From NCBI GenBank assembly GCA_015062825.1, contig SUTR01000013.1, forward strand, positions 2,738 to 53,678: a DNA stretch of 50,941 nt. Direction: 5' to 3'. This stretch comes from Methanosphaera stadtmanae (GTDB lineage: Archaea; Methanobacteriota; Methanobacteria; Methanobacteriales; Methanobacteriaceae). A program made the position numbers and the translations under genes. Position 1 is the first letter of the stretch. Each line of letters starts with the position of its first letter. The notes under the pieces are model-generated. The model worked only from the letters and a program-made list of their open reading frames with translations, had not been told where the DNA came from and ran no database searches. Positions 17,091 through 26,289 of this stretch are shown one piece after another.

Positions 17091-17480
17091 TTATTTCTTA
17101 TGTTTTTTTACAACAATCTTTTCAGCCGTAATCTGAGGAGGGATTGTATTTGTAGGATCTCCAATGGTATAAATATCAATCTTGGATCCTGTTTTAATGG
17201 ATGTGATATTTGCTTCAACCTGTTGATTGTCATTATTTTCAATGAATATCTTAGTGTCCTCTTTAACTATAATTGATTTATCAGATGTTTGATTGGTATC
17301 ATCTTTTACATATATTGTTCCTACTGTATGATTTGTAAGATTTGGACTGCCTGTAGTATTTCCTATAACATGGGCATCGGAAATGTCAGGTAATAAGTCC
17401 ATTGTTGCAGAATATGTTCCTATTACAAATCCTGCAAGTACCACTAGTAATATTATTGTTTGTAGAGGTGTGAGTTTCAT
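17091..17480 (-). CDS. Membrane-anchored extracytoplasmic protein, OB-like
   Basis: The protein has 129 residues from the ATG at 17480, preferred over 17495 because AGGTAACT precedes it. One N-terminal helix (TIILLVVLAGFVIGTYSA) acts as anchor or signal. The exposed part is rich in T, N, D and I and shows beta-rich runs (GTIYVKDD, SIIVKEDTKIFIE, EANITSIKTGSKIDIYT, ITAEKIVVKKH). The ending, of the form G-S-K-I-D-I-Y ... A-E-K-I-V-V, resembles small OB-like secreted domains such as DUF5666. That assignment is weak. It stands alone between tRNA-Trp and polB1. Confidence 0.75.
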   Translation of the reverse strand: MKLTPLQTIILLVVLAGFVIGTYSATMDLLPDISDAHVIGNTTGSPNLTNHTVGTIYVKDDTNQTSDKSIIVKEDTKIFIENNDNQQVEANITSIKTGSKIDIYTIGDPTNTIPPQITAEKIVVKKHKK

Positions 17481-17568
17481 ATAGTTACCTTTCATTATTT
17501 ACTATTATCTGATTTGTTTATTATAATAATTATATTTTGTTAAATATTAATCTTATAATATGTTCTTA

Positions 17569-19368
17569 TCATTCTTCATCCAAGTCACCAATGTATGTAG
17601 CATAAAATCCATCTGTATCTGCATAAACTGGTTTAAATCCATATTCTTTGGATTTTTCCATAGCGTTCTGTATATATTCTCTTCCCCATGCAGTAATGGC
17701 TGCTCCACATTCTTTTTTATACCATCTGAATCTGGAATATCCATATACTCCATACATTGAATTGGCAAGTCTTTTAAGTCCCTGCTGTTCAAAGTCATAG
17801 GCACGTTTTTGTTCAGGTACTTTCTCTTTTTTCATAAGCTTCTTAATTCTTTGTCTTTCATCAAGTATATGGCCAATTATTGATGGTATGAATCCCTTAG
17901 GTTCCTTAAGGAATTTATATCCATTTTCAGGACATGTATAATATTCATCTTCATCATGATCTGTTCCATCAGTAAATGTATCTGGGGAAATATTTTGTGC
18001 AATAATTATTGTAGGATATAGACTCTTAAAGTCCAGGTATGCAAGATGTTCAAACAATCCCTTTTCAGGTTCCTTTACATATCCACCTTCAACCTTCTTG
18101 GAATTCTGTCGTTGATTAAATTCAATATTGCTTGGCTTATTTGGCACAATATTATTTTTTTCATAAGCCTTTAACATAAGATACCATTCAATCATCTGTC
18201 CTGTAGTCATACGAGCTATATCAAAGAGTGGCTGTCCAACAAGACGACTTTGTGCAATGGTAAGGGGCGTTATCTTATCTCCAATCTTCATTGTAGATAT
18301 GGCATCATCCATAGAATAATCAAATAATTCTTCCAAGGCATCACTATCTGAATCCCAGTATTTATAGATTTTATCTCCGGGCACATCTATCTTTTCTTCA
18401 TCAAACATCTCTTCATATACACGTTCTAACGTATAGCGGTCAAGTCGCATATATTGTCTTATTAAAAGGTATAAGTCTACATGTACACGTCCTTTAATAA
18501 CACCGGCATTATTAAAGCCTCTCTTCATAAACTTGATGCTACTACCATCAATGCCCAAGTCAAGTTTTACATTGAGTGTATCTGCACGTTTCTTAATATA
18601 TGGAAGATCAAAGTTATCTGAATTGTATCCTACAAGAATATCTGGATTTTCCTCTTTAATAATTTCAACAAAACGTCGTAGCATATCCTCTTCAGAGTCC
18701 AGTGTTTCCACATAATCATGATTGGATTTCTTGGTAGACAGTACCTTGTCAAAGCCATAATTTCCACTTAAACTCATCATGATGATGGGGTCCTTTTCTG
18801 CCTCTGGCATTCCCTCAGAATTATAAACTTCAATGTCGAAACTAAGAATTTTATTGCTGTTGCTTGCTTTTTGAGTATCAATAGGATTTTCATTTATTTT
18901 AAATAATTCAACATCGTCATCAACCTTGATGTTTTCATACAATGATTTGTTAATGTTTTCTCCGTGTAATTCTATTATATTGCTGGGAGTTACTTGTTTG
19001 TCAATAAGATATCTTCTATAGAATGGAATATCATATTCCCTAATCTGTTCTACATCAGGCAAGTCACGAATGTCATCCCTTATTTTTGGCACTTCCTGGG
19101 GATGATTTAATGTAATCTTAATGAATTCACGTTCAACGCCAATATCTATCTTCTTCTCAACTTCCAGGTTTTCACATCCTAATTGTCTAAGTTGATTTAA
19201 ACATTCATCCTTGTTTATTGGAAGAACATACATGTAAGGCTTGAATGAATTATCATATGCAATTACATTACAGTGAGTTTCATAATCATTACCAAATAAT
19301 CTTATCACTGGCTTATCATTATATGTGATATAATCAATATCGTTTAAAACAATTTTCTTAGTTTCCAT
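17569..19368 (-). CDS. polB1: DNA polymerase B, large N-terminal piece of a split enzyme (PolB1)
   Basis: The 599 residues cover the N-terminal domain, 3'-5' exonuclease and most of the palm/fingers of a family-B replicative polymerase. Visible motifs are ExoI FDIEVYN, ExoII GYNSDNFDLPY, ExoIII YSMDDA, motif A DFKSLYPTII, motif B RLANSMYGVYG and motif C YADTDGFYA. The protein ends 9 residues after motif C, so the rest of the palm and the thumb are missing. In Methanobacteriales the polymerase is known to be split in this way, with a second gene (polB2) supplying the C-terminal part, so this is not read as a truncation. No polB2 is in the window. Confidence 0.93.
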   Translation of the reverse strand: METKKIVLNDIDYITYNDKPVIRLFGNDYETHCNVIAYDNSFKPYMYVLPINKDECLNQLRQLGCENLEVEKKIDIGVEREFIKITLNHPQEVPKIRDDIRDLPDVEQIREYDIPFYRRYLIDKQVTPSNIIELHGENINKSLYENIKVDDDVELFKINENPIDTQKASNSNKILSFDIEVYNSEGMPEAEKDPIIMMSLSGNYGFDKVLSTKKSNHDYVETLDSEEDMLRRFVEIIKEENPDILVGYNSDNFDLPYIKKRADTLNVKLDLGIDGSSIKFMKRGFNNAGVIKGRVHVDLYLLIRQYMRLDRYTLERVYEEMFDEEKIDVPGDKIYKYWDSDSDALEELFDYSMDDAISTMKIGDKITPLTIAQSRLVGQPLFDIARMTTGQMIEWYLMLKAYEKNNIVPNKPSNIEFNQRQNSKKVEGGYVKEPEKGLFEHLAYLDFKSLYPTIIIAQNISPDTFTDGTDHDEDEYYTCPENGYKFLKEPKGFIPSIIGHILDERQRIKKLMKKEKVPEQKRAYDFEQQGLKRLANSMYGVYGYSRFRWYKKECGAAITAWGREYIQNAMEKSKEYGFKPVYADTDGFYATYIGDLDEE

Positions 19369-19461
19369 AGAATTAAATCTATATAACTAAATATTAAAAA
19401 GTTTATATAATAGTTTATATACAAAATTTTAAGAGTATTATTATTACATAATCGTGATTTG
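19369..19461. promoter_or_regulatory. Divergent promoter region of polB1 and the GNAT gene
   Basis: The 93-bp spacer contains two TATA-like elements, AGTTTATATAATAG and AGTTTATATAC (about 19397-19421). They are spaced so that one could serve the leftward polB1 and one the rightward acetyltransferase. The repeated TTTATATA core makes the orientation ambiguous. Confidence 0.4.
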
Positions 19462-20067
19462 ATGACAGCATTTAGAAAACTTGAATATGATGAAGCATCT
19501 ATTGTAGCACCATGGATTTATCAAACCGACATGTTTTTATTTGATAAATTATTTAAAAATAAAGATAATGCAATTAGTGCCATCAGGCAGCTTATTGAAA
19601 GTGATCATGTTAATCCGTATCATAGACGTTTTATAACTGTAGTATACACTGATAATCCTAAGGATATTCTTGGTATTTCAGTTTCATTTAAGGGATGTGA
19701 TGTATCTGATGAAGATACATTTAATGCTCTTATGGATACTCAAAAAACAGATGTTAAACGAATAATATTAGCTAAAATATTGGATTTGCTTTTTGCATCA
19801 TATATAAGAAAGAATGATTATTATATTGGAAATTTATATGTAACTGGGAAGTATAGGAAAAATTCATTGGGCAGTAAATTAGTAGAGAAATGTAAACAGA
19901 TGGCAAGACAATCTAATTCCAATAATATCTTATTGGATGTGGAATGTTCCAAGGATTATTTGTTGGATTTTTATTCTAAATTCGGATTTGAAAGAAGTAA
20001 TGATAATTTTCATGAAATCATTGGTAAAACATATGGTTGTTATGGGATGAAATGTAAACTTAAATGA
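19462..20067 (+). CDS. GNAT-family N-acetyltransferase
   Basis: This protein of about 201 residues starts at the ATG at 19462, four bases after GTGAT (a TTG one codon earlier is possible). The GNAT core is in the second half: the beta strand YIGNLYVTGKYRKNSLGSKLVEKCKQMAR holds the motif A acetyl-CoA loop (RKNSLGSKL, read here in overlapping blocks), followed by the strand ILLDVECSK and FYSKFGFERS typical of motif B. The N-terminal half is less conserved. The substrate cannot be told from sequence. The MBL hydrolase gene begins 24 bp downstream, so the two may be co-transcribed. Confidence 0.85.
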   Translation: MTAFRKLEYDEASIVAPWIYQTDMFLFDKLFKNKDNAISAIRQLIESDHVNPYHRRFITVVYTDNPKDILGISVSFKGCDVSDEDTFNALMDTQKTDVKRIILAKILDLLFASYIRKNDYYIGNLYVTGKYRKNSLGSKLVEKCKQMARQSNSNNILLDVECSKDYLLDFYSKFGFERSNDNFHEIIGKTYGCYGMKCKLK

Positions 20068-20091
20068 TAATAATAGGGGGCTATTGATAAT

Positions 20092-20724
20092 ATGGAAAAA
20101 GTTGATGATATAACAATAATATTAGGAAGAGGACGTGACTCAAATTCTTATGTAATAGGAGATGCATTAATAGATCCAGGATCTGGACAGGACATTGATT
20201 ATCTTAAATCATCTATCCAAGAAGCAGGAATCAAAATGGATGATATCAATAAAATAGTAAATACACATTGTCATTTTGATCATATGGGAGCAGACAAGCA
20301 ATTACAAGATGAATATGGATATGAAATATATATGCATCCATTGGATAAACAGCTTGTTGAACAGAAGGATGAAGAAGCAACAGTAGCAGCATCATTTGGA
20401 ATGACTGTACCTGACTTGGATATCAAGGATTTAAATGAAGGCGACGAGATTAATGGATATGAAGTAATTCATACTCCTGGACATACCCAGGGAGGAATAT
20501 GCTTAACTAATGGAAAAAGCCTAATATCTGGGGATACAATATTTTCAGGTGGAAACTTTGGAAGAACAGATCTTCCTACAGGAAATTCTCAACAAATGAA
20601 GGAATCCATCAAGAAAATATCTGATTTGGATGTTATACAGTTATTCCCGGGTCATGGACCATATGCAATATCTACAGTTGCAGAACAAGTATCTCTTGCA
20701 TTAATGATAGCATCACGATTATAA
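20092..20724 (+). CDS. MBL-fold metallo-hydrolase, glyoxalase II-like
   Basis: This 210-residue hydrolase has the full set of metal ligands: THCHFDHMG (residues about 60-68), HTPGHTQGG with the next His, SGDTIF with the bridging Asp, and FPGHGP with the last His. The length and spacing fit the short glyoxalase II-like or persulfide-dioxygenase-like group of the MBL superfamily. A thioester or similar substrate is likely but not shown. The ATG is preceded by GGGGG. It follows the acetyltransferase gene closely. Confidence 0.9.
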   Translation: MEKVDDITIILGRGRDSNSYVIGDALIDPGSGQDIDYLKSSIQEAGIKMDDINKIVNTHCHFDHMGADKQLQDEYGYEIYMHPLDKQLVEQKDEEATVAASFGMTVPDLDIKDLNEGDEINGYEVIHTPGHTQGGICLTNGKSLISGDTIFSGGNFGRTDLPTGNSQQMKESIKKISDLDVIQLFPGHGPYAISTVAEQVSLALMIASRL

Positions 20725-20787
20725 GTGGATATTTTTAATTTTATATTTTTTTTATATATTTTATGAAGATAAAAAAAGGTGGTTTGA

Positions 20788-21399
20788 TTGATCTGTTCGG
20801 CCTGTGGTTTTAATAATGAAGACAATGCAAAATATTGTCAAAGATGTGGAAATTCATTAAATTACTATTCAAGAGGTGCAAACACTTATTCAAAATCAAA
20901 TAATTATCAACAATCAAGAAACAACAGCAACACAATAATCATAGCTGTAACACTAATTATCATAGCATTAATTGTTGCAGGAACATTTCTATTAATATCT
21001 GACAACATACCATTTTCAAATAATAACAGTCAGAATAATCAGACAAATCAAGTTACATATAACCAGTTAAAAGTAAATACAGCTACCTTTTATCTGGATG
21101 GAAATCCTAATACAGGTATCAAGACAACAATCAATGTTGGACGAGAACACGCTGGAGAAACTATGGGTGTAATGACAACCTTCTCCAGAGATGGAGTAAA
21201 TATGAACAATCCCTCTGAATATGGCCAATGCGTGGTAGATGATGAGGGAGATATAGTCTTTACCGACTATACGCCTATACCAAAATATCCAGATTATTGT
21301 CTGATTGAAATAACATACAATAATCATATATTCAAATGGGAATGTGATATGGGTAAATATAAAGGTTATCAAACCAGTGTACCGAGAGTAATATCCTAA
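20788..21399 (+). CDS. Zinc-ribbon membrane protein with extracytoplasmic domain
   Basis: This 203-residue protein begins with a TTG at 20788, supported by AGGTGG five bases earlier and by the zinc ribbon starting at once (ICSACG ... CQRCGNSL). A Ser/Asn-rich linker leads to one membrane helix (TIIIAVTLIIIALIVAGTFLLI, about 50-71). An outer domain of about 120 residues follows, containing FYLDGNPNTGIKTTINVG and a final beta-rich region. The layout of cytoplasmic zinc ribbon, helix and exposed domain is common in methanogens, with unknown roles. It is unrelated in its membrane part to the array partner proteins. Confidence 0.8.
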   Translation: MICSACGFNNEDNAKYCQRCGNSLNYYSRGANTYSKSNNYQQSRNNSNTIIIAVTLIIIALIVAGTFLLISDNIPFSNNNSQNNQTNQVTYNQLKVNTATFYLDGNPNTGIKTTINVGREHAGETMGVMTTFSRDGVNMNNPSEYGQCVVDDEGDIVFTDYTPIPKYPDYCLIEITYNNHIFKWECDMGKYKGYQTSVPRVIS

Positions 21400-21536
21400 T
21401 TTAACCATTATACTTTTTTTTAATTAGTTATGGTTGTTTTTATTAAATTATTTTAACAACTTATTTGATTATTGTTTGAATAAAATTTTTTAAGAAAAAA
21501 TAATGTTGTAAAAAGAAGATTCACTTTTATATTTCT

Positions 21537-22214
21537 TTATACTGGTAGGATGCTTTTTTTCGTGAATAAATTTCTTGTTTTCTTAATGTATTTTCTTTTG
21601 ACAAGAACTGTAATTTTATCATTTTTCTCCAGAATGATATCATTGTGTGCAATTAATTCCTCTTCATTTTTTTCACACATGATAATAATAAAATTCTTTG
21701 ATGGGCTGATATCCCCTATACGTTTGCCAATCATCTTTGATGACTTGACAGTTAAATCTATTAATTCACAGTCACCCTTTCCGGATATTGATAAGTCAGC
21801 AATATTGGGACTTATGATTAATTTTTCAATATTAGTGCATGCGGTTAGTTCGGGACTTATTACCTCATTTAATCCTAGTTTTTTAAACATTTTAATATGT
21901 GATGGATTTGCAGTACGTGCAATTATTTTACTAAGATTATAATTTTGAGATATCATTCCAATTAATAGATTAACTTCATCAATACTGGTTGTTGCAACGA
22001 TAATATCTGCATCTTCAATGCCCGCATCTATAAGTACGGATTTGTTAGTAGCATCACCAAGTATGGTATTTATATCCGGTTGTGTTTTGTTAATCGTATC
22101 AATTATCCTTTCATGGTTATCTACTAATGTAATGTCATAATTTTCTTGTTTTTTAAGGAGTTCTATTAGTCTTATTCCAACTCTTCCTCCACCAACAATT
22201 ATTACCTTAACCAT
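21537..22214 (-). CDS. TrkA-type K+ uptake regulatory protein (RCK domains)
   Basis: This protein of about 225 residues has an N-terminal Rossmann RCK_N domain (VKVIIVGGGRVGIRLIELL, then the acidic residue in TLVDNHE that contacts the NAD ribose; residues 1-135) and a C-terminal RCK_C domain (about 140-220, ending ITVLVKR). It would bind NAD(H) or ATP and gate a TrkH/KtrB channel at the membrane. No channel gene is in the window. The ATG at 22214 is preferred; a TTG at 22223 is the outer alternative. It is divergent from the UPF0104 gene. Confidence 0.92.
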   Translation of the reverse strand: MVKVIIVGGGRVGIRLIELLKKQENYDITLVDNHERIIDTINKTQPDINTILGDATNKSVLIDAGIEDADIIVATTSIDEVNLLIGMISQNYNLSKIIARTANPSHIKMFKKLGLNEVISPELTACTNIEKLIISPNIADLSISGKGDCELIDLTVKSSKMIGKRIGDISPSKNFIIIMCEKNEEELIAHNDIILEKNDKITVLVKRKYIKKTRNLFTKKSILPV

Positions 22215-22391
22215 GCTGTTCAACTCTTTTTATTTTTTTTTTAAAAAATTTATTTGCCATTATATTATAATATTTTTTAATCATTAAAAATTATAAGTAG
22301 TTTTGATATAGATAATATATAATTATACTTTAATCTTAAAATAATTATATCTATTTTTTGGATATTAAATTAATGATATATGGAGATAATT

Positions 22392-23417
22392 ATGGATAAT
22401 AAGAAAGTTTTTGGATTATTGGCAATTGGTATTGTTATACTCATAGCATTTATAATGTTCATTGGTCCAGAACAGATTATGGCAGCTTTACAAACTGCAG
22501 ATCTTAAATATATTTTGCTGGCAATAATAATACAATTTATTATTCTAGGATTATGGAATACTAGGTGGAGTATTATCTGTAAATCTTTAAATATACCGCA
22601 TCGTCAGTTGCCATTGTTTGCAATGACTATAATTGGCCTTGCAATAAATGATTTAACTCCAAGTGGACGTAGTGGTGGAGAACCAGTAAGAGCATATTTG
22701 CTTAGTAAAAGTTCAAATGAAAGCTTTAAAACAACGTTTGCAACGGTTATGAGTGATAAAATATTTGATACATTACCATTTATGGTACTTGCAATCTTTG
22801 CCATATCCTATTTAATGTTTACATTGCATTTAGGAACTGCATTATTCACGCTTTTGGTATTGGCATTGCTCCTATTCATAGTACTTTTAGCATTCATATT
22901 ATACATCTGTATCAATGAAACTATTGGAATTAAAACTATTAACTGGATATTTGGATTAATCCGACGTTTTACTTCAAGAGACATCAGTAAATATGAAAAT
23001 AAGGCACATTCTACATTAATAGGTTTTCAGTCAAACCTAAAGTCATTGATGAGAAATCGTAAGTTATTGATTATTGCAACCATAATCTCATTTGTAGTGT
23101 GGTTTTTAGAATTACTTAGGGTATATGTGGTATTCCTAGCATTTGGGGTACATGTATCCTTGGGAATGGTAGCATCAGTATTTCTTGTATCTACACTTAT
23201 TGGAATAATACCAGCATTACCTGGCGGATTGGGTTCTATTGATGGAGTAATGATTTTATTATATTCCATGGCAGGAATAACATCAACAGTAAGTACTGCC
23301 GCAACACTTGTAGAACGTATGATTTCATTATGGATGGTTTTAGTAATCGGTGTAATATTAATTCCATTCTTCGGAACAAGAGTATTTGATGCAATGGACA
23401 TGAGTGATGACAGTTAA
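22392..23417 (+). CDS. UPF0104 integral membrane protein (MprF-flippase-like / AglD C-terminal type)
   Basis: This protein of about 341 residues starts at the ATG at 22392 behind GGAGAT. It has seven to eight membrane helices and the family landmarks LKYILLAI, NTRWSII, NDLTPSGRSGGEPVRAYLL and PALPGGLGSIDGVMI. These belong to the lysylphosphatidylglycerol synthase/UPF0104 transmembrane family. The G-R-S-G-G-E-P block is the most conserved signature. Members flip or handle lipid-linked substrates; in archaea a role in lipid or glycolipid transfer is plausible but not established. It is followed at a 58-bp gap by ftr. Confidence 0.9.
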   Translation: MDNKKVFGLLAIGIVILIAFIMFIGPEQIMAALQTADLKYILLAIIIQFIILGLWNTRWSIICKSLNIPHRQLPLFAMTIIGLAINDLTPSGRSGGEPVRAYLLSKSSNESFKTTFATVMSDKIFDTLPFMVLAIFAISYLMFTLHLGTALFTLLVLALLLFIVLLAFILYICINETIGIKTINWIFGLIRRFTSRDISKYENKAHSTLIGFQSNLKSLMRNRKLLIIATIISFVVWFLELLRVYVVFLAFGVHVSLGMVASVFLVSTLIGIIPALPGGLGSIDGVMILLYSMAGITSTVSTAATLVERMISLWMVLVIGVILIPFFGTRVFDAMDMSDDS

Positions 23418-23475
23418 TATAAGACATTAATTAAAACTTTTTTTTTAATTATTTTTTTATGGAGGATATTTTTTT

Positions 23476-24357
23476 ATGAATTCAATTATTATAGACGATA
23501 CATATGCAGAAGCTTTTGAGACAAAGGCATCATATTTATTAATAACAGCTGCAACAAAAGAATTAGCATATATAGCAGCTACAGAAGCAACAGGTTTTGC
23601 AACATCATTTATCGGATGTCCTGCTGAGGCAGGAATTGACCAATATGTTGAGGCATCAAAAACACCTGATGGAAGGCCAGGATATTCTATTATAATATGT
23701 CAAAACAGCACTAAAAAATTAGAAGAACAATTACTTGAAAGAATAGGACAATGCGTATTAACAGCTGCTACAACAGCAGTATTTAATCTATTACCTGATA
23801 GTCAAACACAGACAAACCTTGGATTTAAACTAGGATTCTTTGCAGATGGATATCAAGAAAAAATTGAAAAATATGACAGAACATTATATAAAATTCCTGT
23901 AATGTCTGGAGACTTCCTAATAGAAGAAAACATAGGAATAACAAATGCAGTTGCAGGAGGAAATCTATACATCATAGCCAAAACACAACAAACAGCACTA
24001 ATAGCTGCACAAGCAGCAGTAGGTGCAATAAATGATACACCGGGTGTCATAACACCATTTCCTGGAGGAATAGTTGCATCTGGTTCAAAGGTAGGATCCA
24101 ATAAATATGATTTCATGCATGCTACAACTAATGAAAAATACTGTCCAACATTAAAGAATCAGGTGTCCGATTCTGAGTTATCAGAAGACAGTAATGGCGT
24201 TTATGAAATAGTATTTGATGCAATAGATGAAGAAAAAATCAATCTTGCTACACAAGCTGCAATAAATGCTATTAAGACCATACCTGATGTACAAAAAGTA
24301 TCTGCAGGTAATTTTGGTGGAAAATTAGGAAAATACAAAATCCATTTAAAAGGATAG
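23476..24357 (+). CDS. ftr: Formylmethanofuran:tetrahydromethanopterin formyltransferase
   Basis: This cytoplasmic enzyme of 293 residues moves the formyl group from formylmethanofuran to H4MPT, the second step of CO2 reduction in methanogenesis (reversed in methyl oxidation). Family landmarks are DTYAEAFETKASYLLITA, ATSFIGCPAEAGID, PGVITPFPGGIVASGSKVGS and YKFxxATTNEKYCPTL-type residues (here YDFMHATTNEKYCPT). GGAGG at 23461-23465 sets the start. Its stop codon lies 9 bp before the preferred start of nnrD/E, so they likely form one transcript. Methanobacteriales often have two ftr paralogues; which one this is cannot be told here. Confidence 0.95.
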   Translation: MNSIIIDDTYAEAFETKASYLLITAATKELAYIAATEATGFATSFIGCPAEAGIDQYVEASKTPDGRPGYSIIICQNSTKKLEEQLLERIGQCVLTAATTAVFNLLPDSQTQTNLGFKLGFFADGYQEKIEKYDRTLYKIPVMSGDFLIEENIGITNAVAGGNLYIIAKTQQTALIAAQAAVGAINDTPGVITPFPGGIVASGSKVGSNKYDFMHATTNEKYCPTLKNQVSDSELSEDSNGVYEIVFDAIDEEKINLATQAAINAIKTIPDVQKVSAGNFGGKLGKYKIHLKG

Positions 24358-24365
24358 TGTTGAAT

Positions 24366-25841
24366 ATGAAAAATCAATTAACACCATTAGAGATGAAATC
24401 AGTAGATAATAATACATCATATAATGATATTCCCACAATAGTGTTAATGGAAAATGCAGGTTCACAGATAGCCCATTATATAATTGATAATTTTCCAGAT
24501 AAGAAAAGGGTATCAATATACTCTGGAACTGGAGGTAATGGTGGAGATGGATTTGTAATAGCAAGACATCTTCTAAATCATGAGTATAGGGTACATTTAT
24601 TTTTGCTAGCAAAAGCGGAAAATATTAAGAATGAAGACTCTAGGCTAAACTGGAATGCAATTGTTAATGTAGCAAAAGCAGATAATAATCTGAAAATAAA
24701 TATTGTCACTGATTCAACACAGCTTAAACCAGATAATTCTGATATAATAATAGATGCAATACTGGGAACAGGTGTTAATGGAAAAATCAGACAGCCAACT
24801 TCAAAGGCTATAGATACAATTAATAATTCACCGGCAATAGTAATATCCGTTGATGTGCCATCAGGATTAAATCCATTGACTGGTAATGTAGATGATAAAT
24901 GTGTCATAGCCCATACTACTCTTACATTACATAAGCCAAAGGTAGGTATCATTAAAGCTCAAAGCAGTTACAAGGGTAAACTAGAAGTATTGGATATAGG
25001 AATTCCGAAAGTATCTGAAATTTATGCTGGTAGTGGAGATTTGCTTAAGATACCACAAGCAAGCAAAGATTCACATAAAGGACAAAACGGTTCAGTACTA
25101 ATTATAGGATCTAATCCGGATTATGTTGGAGCCGTAATATTTGCGGCATCTGCATGTACACGTATGGGAATGGATTTGGTATATATTATTGCACCAGAAT
25201 CATCAGCAAATATAATAAAGCAGTATAATCCTGAATTCATTGTAAAAAGCACTGCTACTGATGTATTGGATGAGTCAATATTTAGTGAGGTAGTCTCATT
25301 AGCAGGTAAGGTTGATTCAATATTAATTGGTCCGGGCTCTGGGGTTGAAAGTAGAACTGCAAAATTATTCAATAAGATTGTATGTGATATAGATAAGAAT
25401 ATTATTATTGATGCTGATGCATTAAAACTCATAGATAAAGAAAATCTCAAACAATCAAAATGCATAGTAACTCCACATCATCATGAATTTGAAGACCTAT
25501 TTTCGATTAAACTACCATCAAAAATTGATAAGAAAATTGACATATTGCAGGAATTATCCGATGAATATGATATTACAATAATACTCAAAGGGCCAACCGA
25601 CATTATTTCAACAAAAAGTGATTATAAACTTAATGACACGGGAAATCAGGGAATGACTGTTGGTGGTACGGGCGACATACTTGCAGGATTAACAACAGCA
25701 TTATCAACAAAACTAAACTTGTTTGAAGCAGCATATATTGCAACATTTATCATTGGATGTGCAGGGGACATGTTATATGAAGAAAAAGGATATAATTATA
25801 CCTCTGTAGATATAATAGAAAAATTAAATGAAATCATATAA
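24366..25841 (+). CDS. nnr: Bifunctional NAD(P)H-hydrate epimerase / ADP-dependent dehydratase
   Basis: This metabolite-repair enzyme restores NAD(P)H from its hydrated forms. The N-terminal epimerase (YjeF_N, about 1-210) shows MENAG, GTGGNGGDGFVIARHL and DVPSGLNPLTG. The C-terminal ADP-dependent dehydratase of ribokinase-like fold (about 220-490) shows GSVLIIGSNPDYVGA, ILIGPGSG, VTPHHHEFEDLF and GNQGMTVGGTGDILAGL, the last being the nucleotide/substrate motif. The fused form is usual in archaea and bacteria. The ATG at 24366 is preferred; GTG 24357 and TTG 24360 lie in frame upstream, overlapping the end of ftr. Confidence 0.95.
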   Translation: MKNQLTPLEMKSVDNNTSYNDIPTIVLMENAGSQIAHYIIDNFPDKKRVSIYSGTGGNGGDGFVIARHLLNHEYRVHLFLLAKAENIKNEDSRLNWNAIVNVAKADNNLKINIVTDSTQLKPDNSDIIIDAILGTGVNGKIRQPTSKAIDTINNSPAIVISVDVPSGLNPLTGNVDDKCVIAHTTLTLHKPKVGIIKAQSSYKGKLEVLDIGIPKVSEIYAGSGDLLKIPQASKDSHKGQNGSVLIIGSNPDYVGAVIFAASACTRMGMDLVYIIAPESSANIIKQYNPEFIVKSTATDVLDESIFSEVVSLAGKVDSILIGPGSGVESRTAKLFNKIVCDIDKNIIIDADALKLIDKENLKQSKCIVTPHHHEFEDLFSIKLPSKIDKKIDILQELSDEYDITIILKGPTDIISTKSDYKLNDTGNQGMTVGGTGDILAGLTTALSTKLNLFEAAYIATFIIGCAGDMLYEEKGYNYTSVDIIEKLNEII

Positions 25842-25865
25842 AAAGAATAAGGAAGAAGTAGGCTA

Positions 25866-26117
25866 TTAGAGAATTACATATACAATTACTAAAAGTAACG
25901 TTCCTAAAACTCCTCCAAAACCCGATATTATAATGTTGAGTAGGTTGATTGGAATATATACTCCAGGTAAAATGTTAATAATACCTAAAAGTATCCACCC
26001 GAATGCTAAATGAAGAATTATCTTAACGATAAAACTACCATATTCAGATAGGAATCTTATAACGAGTATTGCAACAATTATTAAAACTACAAGTAATAAT
26101 ATTTCTTGTAACATCAT
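25866..26117 (-). CDS. BofA-like small membrane protein
   Basis: This 83-residue, almost wholly hydrophobic protein has two to three helices (LLLVVLIIVAILVIRFL, KIILHLAFGWILLGIINIL, LLNIIISGFGGVLGTLLLVI). The pattern HLAFGWILL ... LPG ... INLLNIIISGFGGVLGTLLL matches the pro-sigma-K processing inhibitor BofA family, which is also present in archaea without sporulation. Its function there is unknown. AGGAGAT precedes the ATG. It is convergent with nnr, with 24 bp between stops. Confidence 0.85.
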   Translation of the reverse strand: MMLQEILLLVVLIIVAILVIRFLSEYGSFIVKIILHLAFGWILLGIINILPGVYIPINLLNIIISGFGGVLGTLLLVIVYVIL

Positions 26118-26289
26118 TTATCTCCTATATTTTTTTTCTTTTATTATATTAAATATTATAGTTAATATATTTAATCATTTTAAAATCAACTTTTAAGCAT
26201 TCCTAAATCTTTATATATTTAAATACTTGCTTAAAAAAATATATAACTATCTGACACTATTTTAAACTGTAACTTTAGGGGATATTAAT

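Noticed and set aside
17569-19368. Truncated, non-functional DNA polymerase
   Set aside because: The break after motif C matches the known split of PolB in Methanobacteriales, and every motif up to the break is intact.
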